A DNA stretch of 64,000 nucleotides from assembly GCA_016169945.1 (NCBI GenBank), contig JADLSH010000213.1:1445130-1509129 (forward strand), read 5' to 3'. Below are positions 8,603 to 16,790 of this stretch, piece by piece (within the stretch, counting starts at the first letter, position 1; each line of letters starts with the position of its first letter). The DNA is from Trachythela sp. YZ-2020. Its lineage: Eukaryota; Cnidaria; Anthozoa; Malacalcyonacea; Clavulariidae. The position numbers were made by a program, and so were the translations under genes. The notes below the pieces were generated by a model that saw nothing but the letters and a program-made list of their open reading frames with translations, ran no database searches and was not told the DNA's origin.

Positions 8603-9691
8603 ATGCCTCGCTTGACGAAAGATCAAAGAGTTTGGGTTTGCTTAGAGTATGCTATAACGAATAACGCATATGAAGTTTTAAGACGATGGGATGAGCGATG
8701 GAACAACGACCCGAGGCCTACAAGACGAAGTGTAGTCAAAACTTATCGCAAGTTTCTACAAGAAGGTAGTTGTCTTGACCTAAACAAGGGACGAAGTGGC
8801 AGACCAAGGACGGGACGAACTGCAGAAAACGTCGAGTTAGTACGTGAATCGCTCCTGGACAACGGGAATAGGTCGTGTCGAAGAAATGGCCTAGGATTGA
8901 GCCGTAGCACATTCCAGCGTATTGTACACTTCGACATCAAATTTCACCCGTACGTGATAATTCGAAGGCAAAGAATCAGACACGGCGACCCAGCACAACG
9001 CCTGGCTTTCTGCAACCGACTCCTGAACACCGTCGCTGAAAATCCCGATTTTCTTGACAAGCTTATAGTGTCAGACGAGGCTGTCTTTAGCTTGAATTCC
9101 GAGATAAACTCGCGAAACGTGAGGAAGTACGCAGCACGTGGTGATGGGCACCCATACGACCATTACGTTGGTCATATGCAAGGTGCACAACAAGTGATGG
9201 TCTGGGTTGGGCTGACAAGACAGGGCGTTGTTCTTGGTCCGCATTTTACACGTGCAAACCTCGATACGAGAGAATACATGCGTATAATTCGCTACAACGT
9301 TATTCAGAGAGAATTTCCAGTGCACAACATTGACAGAAACTCAATGTGGTGGCAACAGGACGGCGCCTCGTGTCACACAAGCAACGCAACAATCCGATAT
9401 CTACAGGGACAATTCCCTGGTCGACTCATGAGTAAACGCGGCGATTGGCCATGGCCTCCACGCTCTCCTGACCTGACGGTGTGTGACTTCTTCCTCTGGG
9501 GCTATTTAAAGCAGCAGATTTGGGAAGTTCCTCATGACCAACAACCTCAAAACTTGAGAGAACTTCGCGAGGCGATTGTTAGGTCATGTCACAATTTGGA
9601 CGGCCACATGATTCAAAGGTCTTTTGATGGCATGCTGACACGGGCAAGAAAGTGTGTTGTTGCTGGTGGACATGAATTTGCAGATGAATAA
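8603..9691 (+). CDS. Mariner-superfamily transposase, DD41D spacing, 362 aa, intact
   Basis: It catalyses cut-and-paste excision and TA-targeted insertion in the nucleus. The N-terminus (MPRLTKDQRVWVCLEYAI) with VVKTYRKFL resembles the helix-turn-helix DUF4817-type DNA-binding domain, followed by a second HTH with G-R-S-G-R-P-R. Catalytic residues visible: D in VSDEAVFSLN (about 152), D in WWQQDGASCHTS (about 244) and D in RSPDLTVCDFFLWGYLK. There are 41 residues between the second and third, so the third acid is Asp and spacing is DD41D, unlike DD34D mariners or DD34E Tc1. W-P-P-R-S-P-D-L is the family signature. The start is the first ATG after a stop-rich leader, and the frame has no internal lesion. 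DD41D is a minor lineage. Confidence 0.92.
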   Translation: MPRLTKDQRVWVCLEYAITNNAYEVLRRWDERWNNDPRPTRRSVVKTYRKFLQEGSCLDLNKGRSGRPRTGRTAENVELVRESLLDNGNRSCRRNGLGLSRSTFQRIVHFDIKFHPYVIIRRQRIRHGDPAQRLAFCNRLLNTVAENPDFLDKLIVSDEAVFSLNSEINSRNVRKYAARGDGHPYDHYVGHMQGAQQVMVWVGLTRQGVVLGPHFTRANLDTREYMRIIRYNVIQREFPVHNIDRNSMWWQQDGASCHTSNATIRYLQGQFPGRLMSKRGDWPWPPRSPDLTVCDFFLWGYLKQQIWEVPHDQQPQNLRELREAIVRSCHNLDGHMIQRSFDGMLTRARKCVVAGGHEFADE

Positions 9692-9699
9692 GAACAAGT

Positions 9700-9990
9700 A
9701 AAAAACGAATTTTCTCAAAAAACTAAAAAATAAGTTACAAGAAACCATGTTACGAACCGGTATTGTTGAAACAAATTTAACAGGCCATTTTTTGCTGATT
9801 TTTGACAAATTTCAAAACGTTACTGTGTCTTTAAACGCGAATATCTCGGAAACTACTCGTTCAAATTTCATATGTAATATATCAAACTTTAAGTTAGACA
9901 TTACTCAACTAAATATGGATTATTTGATTGTAATTCTTTAGTTCGTTTGTAAGTTATGTTGAATTAAAGATAGGTACTTGGGACACCCGG
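9700..9990 (-). repeat. Right TIR of the mariner-superfamily element
   Basis: Inverted copy of 8118-8412. The TIR starts about 10 bp after the transposase stop codon. Confidence 0.9.
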
Positions 9991-10030
9991 TATATATATA
10001 TATTTATTGTTTCTATCTTAAAGTAAAGCC

Positions 10031-10083
10031 GTCGCTACACGGTGTTTCACGTCTAACTAAAAGTAAGACGATCTTCAGGCGAC
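10031..10083 (-). ncRNA. Hammerhead ribozyme, minus strand (HHR3), intact core
   Basis: Read on the minus strand: stem I GTCGC, CTGAAGA (complement of 10,072-10,078), stem II CGTCT/AGACG with a long loop, GAAA (complement of 10,045-10,048), stem III CA/TG inside the closing A-U pair, GTA cleavage site, then GCGAC closing stem I. CUGANGA allows A at position 7. It is the left, inverted terminal copy of PLE-4. Confidence 0.82.
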
Positions 10084-10280
10084 TAAATTTACACTGATTC
10101 AGTTCATTGTTCATTGATTCAGTTCATTGTATTCTTGACATTTATATACGAAAAAGAGATGACTCTTTCTGGAGCTCTAGGGAGAACAGTTTAGAACTGA
10201 TAGAACTATCCAGTATAAATAAAGTTAGTTTAGTTTAGGTTTCCTCCTGTAGTAACACTGGATCAATAAGATCTCTACAA

Positions 10281-12200
10281 AAGATGATCTCGTCCAAATG
10301 GTAAAGAACATTAACTTTAGAAATTTTAACGATCCTTTTCTAAATACCGTCGCTGATGATGTAAACAAAGTTAAAACGTCTCCTAATGTCTTGATTTTTG
10401 CTGACAAAACAAGAAATATTTACGAAGCATCTCCAGATCATTACAAAAACTGTTAACGGACAACATCACAAAAACATACAAAATAGGAAGTGACAGCTTA
10501 ATCGATGAAATTAACGCTGAACTTAAAGAAATTTCTGGGCATCTTTCGATCGGAGATCGAGTAGAGACAATGGCAAGGAAGAATGCCTTTATAACCCTAA
10601 AGGACCATAAAGATAACTTCGACTCCAAACCGAAATGCCGCCTCGTCAACCCGGCAAAGAGCGAACTCGGAAAGGTCAGTAAAGTCATCCTAGACAATAT
10701 CAATGAACATATTAGATCCACCATTAACGTAAACCAGTGGAACAACTCGCAATCAGTGATTGAATGGTTTCAAACAATTAACAGCAAACCTAACCATACC
10801 TTCCTCTCATTCGATATTGTCGAATTTTACCCATCAATCACAGAGGACCTCCTCAACCGAGTTATTGCATGGGCAAAGTCTATAACCACAATCCCTGACG
10901 AACACGTAGAAATAATTAGGCATGCAAGGAAATCCTTACTTTTTGACGGTGATAAGACCTGGATAAAGCGGGATAACGAGTCTTTGTTCGATGTTACAAT
11001 GGGAAGTTATGACGGCGCAGAAATTTGCGAGCTTGTCGGATTATTCATCTTGAGTCATCTAAAAAAAGGTTCGGCAAAAACGTTGGATTGTATCGGGACG
11101 ACGGTCTGGCACTATTGGAAGGTGTATGCGGACGATTTGCATGAGATTTGCCATCAACTCGGTTTGAAAATAACTGCAGAAGTGAACAACCATACCGTAA
11201 ACTTCCTAGATGTCACATTAAACCTGAAAGACGAGAAGTACTTCCTTTACAGAAAGCCAAACAACGAACCCCTTTACATCGACAGCCGATCAAATCATCC
11301 ACCGTCCATTATCAAACAGCTTCCAGTGTCAGTAAGCAAGCGAATATCCACCCTTTCATCCGACCAATCCTCTTTCGAATCCTCAGCACCCTTTTACGAG
11401 AATGCCCTCAAGCGCAGTCATTACAACTCCAAGATGCAATATTCAGACGATCTCATCAATAACACCACGTCCTCTAAGAGAAAGCGCCAAAGAAATGTTA
11501 TCTGGTTGAACCCTCCGTACAGCAAGAATGTAAGAACGAACGTTGCGCGGAACTTCCTACTGTTGATTGACAAGCATTTCCCCCGATCAAGCCAGTTACA
11601 CAAGATCTTCAACAGAAACTCTGTAAAAGTGAGCTATTCGTGTATGGGAAATGTCAAAAGCGCGATTTCAACACACAACTGCTGGAAAGTTCAACAACCA
11701 CGGAGGAGACAACCACGGAATATAAGAACAATTGCAACTGCCAAACCAAGTCCGAATGCCCCCTCCAAGGTAACTGTTTGACAACGAATATCATGTATAA
11801 GGCAGAAGTCACAACGGTCATGGATGAAGACACAAAAGAGTACATCGGGATGACGTCTACGACGTTTAAGGAACGATACAGGAACCACAAGAAATCCATC
11901 AACAACGAGCGATACGCAACAGAAACGGAACTGTCAAAATACGTGTGGAAACTGAAGGCTAGCGGAAGACCTGCAAACATCAAGTGGTCCATTTTAAAGC
12001 GTACTTCCCCACGTAGTGCTGGTGCACGGAGTTGTAACTTATGCCTTACGGAGAAATTATGTATAATACGCGCAGACAAAAAGAAAACACTGAACAAACG
12101 TACTGAACTATTCTCGAAGTGCTGCCATAGAAATAAGTTTAATGCAGGAAAATTTAAGCGCGTGCTGAAAAGTAATACCGTAAAATTAAAGCGCGAGCGA
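10281..12200 (+). pseudogene. PLE-4 reverse transcriptase / GIY-YIG polyprotein, frameshifted
   Basis: N-terminal coding starts near 10,281 (LVQMVKNINF; LIFADKTRNIYEASPDHYK) and continues after a small slip into an open frame from 10,570. RT motifs seen: FITLKDHK and CRLVNPAKSELGK, motif A FLSFDIVEFYPSI, and the MGSYDGAEICELVG block. The Penelope-type catalytic segment GLYRDDGLALLEG is encoded near 11,085-11,130 but in another frame, between two indels. Next come QLGLKITAEVN and NFLDVTLNL, then the RNVIWLNPPYSKN and LIDKHFPRSSQLHKIF blocks. After another frameshift near 11,680 the Cys linker (CNCQ, CPLQGNC) and GIY-YIG domain (EYIGMTSTTFKERYRNHKKS, ELSKYVWKLK, CNLCLTEKLC) run to about 12,190. 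It is inactive because of at least three frameshifts. Confidence 0.88.
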
Positions 12201-12292
12201 CAAAATAAGCGCATGCGACCTATATGAACACGCGTCAGCAAACCGTTAAGATTTTGCGCAAGCAAACAATGAACTGAATCAGTGTAAATTTA

Positions 12293-12345
12293 GTCGCCTG
12301 AAGATCGTCTTACTTTTAGTTAGACGTGCAACACCGTGTAGCGAC
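12293..12345 (+). ncRNA. Hammerhead ribozyme, plus strand (HHR4), core mutated
   Basis: Same fold as HHR3: GTCGC, CTGAAGA (12,298-12,304), stem II CGTCT/AGACG, then GCAA (12,328-12,331) where GAAA is required, stem III, GTA with the site after A12340, and GCGAC. The A-to-C change in the conserved GAAA predicts loss of self-cleavage. A MITE inserted three bases past stem I. Confidence 0.78.
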
Positions 12346-12348
12346 AGC

Positions 12349-12842
12349 GCGAATTTTTTTTCCGTAAGCAATCGAAAGCATCCCAAGAAAACGAAAGCAT
12401 CCCGCCTGCATAATTAATACGTAATTGTTACGACCCGCGAACAGGCTTTCAATCCGGCATGATTTGTACTACAAATTTAAAGTTCTTATAAATATAAACA
12501 AACCCCAACCCCAATATTAACCCCTTCCTAACCCTAACCAGTCTTAGAAAGTCAAAATTATCGAGAGAAAAAACTTAAGAAACTTAACAAAAAAATTTAA
12601 GAAAAAGTGTTGGGCACGGGCTTGAACCTACAATACAGTATAGCCCCAGCTAACGCACGCCCTAACCCGCTACGCCACAGGCAAGCTCGCTGAAAAGAAC
12701 GGCAAAAAATACTATTTATATTAACTTACTATTAATTCCTACCAGCCTGTTTGCGGGTCGTAACAATGACGTATTAATTATGCAGGCGGGATGCTTTCGT
12801 TTGCTTGGGATGCTTTCGATTGCTTACGGAAAAAAAATTCGC
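12349..12842. mobile_element. MULE-type MITE, 494 bp, 9-bp duplication
   Basis: The ends GCGAATTTTTTTTCCGTAAG and its complement extend as TIRs of about 90 bp (GATGCTTTCG, CCCGCCTGCATAATTAATAC, TTACGACCCGC). The target duplication is AGCGACAGC (12,340-12,348) against AGCGACGGC (12,843-12,851), 9 bp with one mismatch. Nine bases and long TIRs point to the MULE superfamily. It contains a tRNA-like segment and no protein. Confidence 0.82.
12607..12686 (-). ncRNA. tRNA-like segment (SINE-type A and B boxes)
   Basis: On the minus strand an A box TGGCGTAGCGGG (complement of 12,666-12,677) and a B box GGTTCAAGCCC (complement of 12,618-12,628) are about 35 nt apart, normal tRNA spacing. A convincing acceptor stem is missing, so it is a tRNA-derived remnant rather than a working tRNA gene. 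Confidence 0.55.
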
Positions 12843-12878
12843 AGCGACGGCTTTACTTTAAGATAGAAACAATAAATA

Positions 12879-13150
12879 ATTTGCTCTATACTTTCAAATA
12901 GTGTTGAGCACTCTTTGTTCTACTAAAAACAAACCAAACTTGAATTATGTATATATATATACAAGAAAAGTTTTAAAATATAGAACTAAGATAATTATAT
13001 ATTACAAAGAAAAGCTGGTTGCAAAATGCTTTCGATTATATTAATACTGTGGAGATTTAAGAAGTGCATTATGAAAACTAGCTAGCTGGTTAATTGATTT
13101 GATGTTATTGTCCAAATTATTGTACTCCTTACAAGCTTGATAAAGAAGTT
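12879..13150. other. Non-coding AT-rich spacer
   Basis: Short TATATA run near 12,950; nothing else recognised. Confidence 0.4.
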
Positions 13151-13159
13151 TCTGCTTTC

Positions 13160-13475
13160 CCCAATGGGCGACTTGCGCTAAAGCAAAGCATCACGGTATA
13201 TTAGTTACACGGCAGAATTTTTCAACATGGCGATTGCGTCTTTCGCTCTTATGTTGGTCGTGAATAAATGATAAATACACGGGTATTATTTTCGTTTACT
13301 TTGCAGTAAAAAGCTTTTATAAATTCCTTGAGGCTTATTTTGGGCCTGTGTCGTCTCATGGAATTTGTACAAGCAATATATTTTGAGATATTTAACACGG
13401 CGGACACGGCGTGCAAACTGAAACATGGCTTCCATCGGACATGAAGGAGCAGAAAGAAAGAGCATTTTCTTTTGT
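13160..13475 (+). pseudogene. LINE C 3' end (ORF2 C-terminus and 3' UTR)
   Basis: NGRLALKQSITVY followed by a stop is the same ORF2 C-terminus as on the minus strand at 32,853-33,146. The next 290 bp, with ATAAATACACGGGTATTATT and GGGCCTGTGTCGTCTCATGG, is repeated inverted at 32,590-32,897. This is a heavily 5'-truncated copy of the same LINE family, apparently inserted within a THAP-like sequence. Confidence 0.7.
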
Positions 13476-13645
13476 ATTTGACTCCAGAGGAAATTGGTAA
13501 AAAGACAAAGTTTTGTTCTTCATGCTGTTGCTTGTACAAAGTGGTACACAACATGTTGTCCCTCCTCTACTTTTCAAAACTACTTCTTCTGTTTGCTCCA
13601 TATTTTTGCCACACAGAAGCACCGAAACACGTCGGAAATTCGTAA
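13476..13645 (-). pseudogene. THAP zinc-finger N-terminal fragment
   Basis: The minus strand encodes GGTTCCVPLCTSNSMKNKTL then SFYQFPLESNTK, matching the C-x-V-P-x-C...S-F-x-x-F-P start of THAP DNA-binding domains (C2CH fingers found in P-element-type transposases and host regulators). The expected W and C-x2-H half is replaced after K by unrelated sequence, namely the LINE C fragment. An upstream Met (MEQTEEVVLKSRGG) could be the start. It is broken. Confidence 0.55.
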
Positions 13646-13671
13646 AAAAACAAACCAAGTGACTAGCGACA

Positions 13672-13815
13672 AATCAAATCAAATCAAATCAATTTATTCT
13701 GCCACAAGTTAAATATTTACAAAAGAAACAATAATTAAATAGATGAAGGCAAGGTAGCCCAAAAGAAACCATAAGGCTTATAACATTGGGCTCCTTTATC
13801 TTATAAGCTTACTCT
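13672..13815 (-). repeat. LINE 3' tail with (CAAAT)n
   Basis: Repeats of CAAAT are followed by CAATTTATTCTGCCACAAGT and AAGGCAAGGTAGCCC. On the minus strand this is a LINE 3' UTR ending in (ATTTG)n. Confidence 0.6.
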
Positions 13816-15183
13816 GATAGATATGGAAGCAACAGTGCAGAGACAATAATTATACCAATATCAAAATACAGTATAGTTATAATATTAATATATTATTTCA
13901 AATTAAATAATAAAAGAAACAAAAAATTCAATTGTCAAGTTAAAAAATATATAAATAATATAAATGTTAGAACAGTTACGAGAAAAACAAGTAATTTTTA
14001 GTGCAAAGTTTTTAACTTTGCAGTATTGTGATGAGGGGCGAAAATTCACACGAGCTATCATACATACATACATAGATAGATAGATAGATACATCATAGTG
14101 TAAACTTTCCGGGGGGTGTTTGCGAAGATTCTCTATTAATACCGTATCTGTTAAACTTTGGGGTTGAAACTTTTTTAAGCACTTTCAAGTTAGCTTATAG
14201 CTCAATTCGGTTGTATTCATGCAGTGTTTAATTAGATTTACGAACAACATTTGGGTTGTGGTATTAAACGTCTACATCATAACAATCGTTTTATATATAA
14301 TATTGGGTTGGTAACTCCCCCGGTAGCTATGAACACGTGCGTTCAAGTCCACTGATCTAATAATATCACGGAACGAAAATACGAAATTTCGAAATATTTA
14401 CCGCACAATGGCATAGACAATGGTGGCAGCTGGGAGTGGGAATGTGATGGAAATATGATCAAATTTATAAATAAACGTTTTCATTTTGGCCTTTTGGATT
14501 AGTAGTGCGTTTTGTCATTTATATATTCAATAGACAATACTGAATGGGTCGAATATTCATTATTGCAATATTTTTATAAATTCCGAAGAGTAAGTTTCGC
14601 CTCAAACATGTCACACATACAAGATTCAAGACCCGATGAGATGATTGAGATCCCTTTGGCCATTAATACCGTAAATATCGAATATGTTAGTTATTGTATA
14701 CAGCATTGTATTTTACCAGCGATCTAAGGTAAGTCGACTTGCGTACAATTTATACACATTAATACGGCTACTGTATTGTTTCTGGCGAATTTTATAGATA
14801 GAAGTTGCTATACTCTGTCCGTAGACTCGCAGAGTGTAATTTGTAGAGTCACCAGAGTGTAATATGAACTGCATAATTTTGAAATATGACATTTGTTATG
14901 CAATATTAATAGAACAAACAAATTATATTTCTTTTATAATTCTTCGTTCTGAACTTCTGGTATAAAGGTATTGGGCAATTTGCATTTTAAAATTCTTCAC
15001 ATCTCTGTTGACGGGGCAGTTGTTTACAAATGCGAATGGCATTTTGGTGAGGATGCGTCTGTATATTTTATAACTATGACGTATGATGCATTCTATATAC
15101 TTTCTAGTTTCGCTTAGCCTTTATTTTAGTAGCCTGTGTACAACCGTACCTCCGTATTCTGTGACCGTACTCTCGAAATTTTA
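13816..15183. other. Non-coding stretch with ACAT/GATA microsatellite
   Basis: A compound (ACAT)n(AGAT)n repeat lies at 14,058-14,092. An open frame at 14,512-14,727 has no recognisable feature, and I do not support it as a gene. Confidence 0.4.
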
Positions 15184-15192
15184 TATACACAA

Positions 15193-15290
15193 CGGCTGGT
15201 AAGTTTTGCAGGTTGCAGGTTGCAGGTTGCAGGTTGAAATTGCGCAATAGCAGTGATCAGTGACAGACCTTGACTTCCGGTCTTCGCAGC
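15193..15290 (+). repeat. Left TIR of the MULE, with TTGCAGG tandem units
   Basis: Inverted match to 21,385-21,478. Four TTGCAGG copies here against three on the right. Confidence 0.9.
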
Positions 15291-15938
15291 TTGACAAAAA
15301 AGGTTTTTCCCCGGGTTTTTCCCCGACAATCTAACCTGACAATACGCCTGACTTCATATTTTCAAAACTTTCCCACTTGGGGCCAACCACGGTAGCAAAT
15401 GTGCGGGAAAAAATCAAATATCGAGGTGGGAAAAGATCCCGGCGATCCCGCCCCTCATCACTTAATTTATATGCGAATATCAAATTCAACACAATTAACA
15501 TAAAACAAGTTATAGCATCAACATCTTTTCAATCAAGGACTAAGAACAACAAAATAACCCAAATTTTTAATAAACAAAACTCAACTACAATTTATATAGT
15601 AATACAAGGCGAACATATTATACGGTAGCGAGTTCCCATCGAGCAAACGAATTACACTTTGACATTCAGAAATGCCACTTTAATGAATTAAAATTGAAAA
15701 AAATTTCAAGTTCAATGGTAATCGTATCTGAAAGGAAGCAAAAATGGTTCTAAATTCTAAATTAATGTCGAACCAGTTTGACGGATGGGAACAAGCATTT
15801 ACATCGATAGGACTTAATAACCTTACTTTACTTAACTTTAACTTTTCAAACTAGCAGACGTTTTAAAAGTTCTGAGACCAGACTACAAAGTTCTGGCAGA
15901 AGTGCTAAAATGTACCCATTACAATATGAATTGCATAC

Positions 15939-16790
15939 TTAGTCCATTGAAATCCCAAATTCTCGAAAAAGAAGCTGCTTGTGACAATTTAGAAGTTGCC
16001 CACTGATCTGCCCACCTAATGATATATTATCAGGACTTCCAACTCCAAATTTCTGCTTAAGGCATTTTTGAAGAGGATGATAATATACAGCCTCCTCTTT
16101 TTTTGTTATGTTTACTTTAACAGTACCTCTCTTCTTGTACACCCTTCTTTCTTGCCTGCACAAGAAAATATCATACGGAGGTGGGGGTGGGTCACTTGAT
16201 GGTTTCTCTCTAACTTTCCCACCACAACCATAGCATGTTGTGGCTCTTGTTGAGCGCACAAACATAACTTCATATACATTCGATTTAACAGATGGGGTTT
16301 CTAGTGGTATGTCATCCCACCCAGTTGTATCTCTATCATGGCGTTTTTTTCTTTTTCTGGTTGTCTGTCCAGGTTTTTTCCCTGAACTAGTGGGCATTAC
16401 ACACTGTGCAACCCTGTCAACATTGGGAATATAATGAGTTAGAAAAGAGTCTAAAATATTCTGCTTTTTGGAAACAGAGATAGTGTGCGCACATATATTA
16501 TGCCCCTTAAAACGAAAGCATTCTTTATCACATACTACTTTGCCACTTGACTGGACATGAACAGTATGAACTATGGGCTGGGATAATGAAATTACGACAA
16601 ATTTCTGATCATCAGTTGGATGCTTACTTATACCACCTAATTTTAATATCTCTCTTGCATTATTCCAAGAACCTGAAAGATAATCTGGAAGGCCACTATT
16701 ATGAAAGTCACCCAATGGATCATCGACATTAATAACCATGACATTGGGGTCTTGTTCATCTTGTTCCGTGCTGTAAACATGAGAGTTTTC
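15939..16790 (-). CDS. MULE last exon: SWIM finger and C-terminal Cys/His domain
   Basis: After the acceptor TTTCTTGTAG it reads ENSHVYSTEQDEQDPNVMVI and then DDPLGDFHNSGLPDYLSGSW. The SWIM motif is C-x3-C...C-x-H (CDKECFRFKGHNICAHT), a zinc finger common downstream of MULE cores. A basic linker (KKPGQTTRKRKKRHDRD) may be a nuclear signal. The end domain CYGCGGKVREK...YYHPLQKC...NCHKQLLFREFGISMD resembles the C-terminus coded at 35,649-35,933. Confidence 0.85.
   Translation of the reverse strand, partial: ENSHVYSTEQDEQDPNVMVINVDDPLGDFHNSGLPDYLSGSWNNAREILKLGGISKHPTDDQKFVVISLSQPIVHTVHVQSSGKVVCDKECFRFKGHNICAHTISVSKKQNILDSFLTHYIPNVDRVAQCVMPTSSGKKPGQTTRKRKKRHDRDTTGWDDIPLETPSVKSNVYEVMFVRSTRATTCYGCGGKVREKPSSDPPPPPYDIFLCRQERRVYKKRGTVKVNITKKEEAVYYHPLQKCLKQKFGVGSPDNISLGGQISGQLLNCHKQLLFREFGISMD

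Larger units (their letters stand above)
8118..9990 (+). mobile_element. IS630-Tc1-mariner superfamily transposon, complete (1,873 bp)
   Basis: The left end is CAGGGTGTCCCAAAAAAAAG and the right end is the complement of CCGGGTGTCCC. Both are flanked by TA in TA-rich runs, as expected for TA target duplication. The TIRs are long: 8118 to about 8412 and about 9700-9990 are near-identical reverse complements, including GTTTCAACAATACCGGTTCG. The transposase gene fills the space between them. Its right end lies about 13 bp from the start of the PLE at 10.0 kb. Confidence 0.92.
10003..12878 (+). mobile_element. Penelope-like element (PLE-4) with inverted hammerhead-bearing ends
   Basis: The left terminus (10,003-10,110) and the right terminus (12,268-12,345 plus 12,843-12,878) are inverted copies: TATTTATTGTTTCTATCTTA, TTACTTTTAGTTAGACG and AGTGTAAATTTAGTCGCC appear in opposite orientations. 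Between them lies a plus-strand RT plus GIY-YIG coding region. The right repeat is split by a MITE (12,349-12,842). It belongs to the same lineage as the pieces at 0.3-2.5 kb. Confidence 0.85.

Noticed and set aside
11124..11138. VYADDL as an intact RT active site of PLE-4
   Set aside because: The Penelope-type GLYRDDGLA is encoded in the neighbouring frame at the expected place; the YADD arises from frameshift.
14512..14727. 71-codon frame as a small gene
   Set aside because: No recognisable motif, no supporting signals, AT-rich context.
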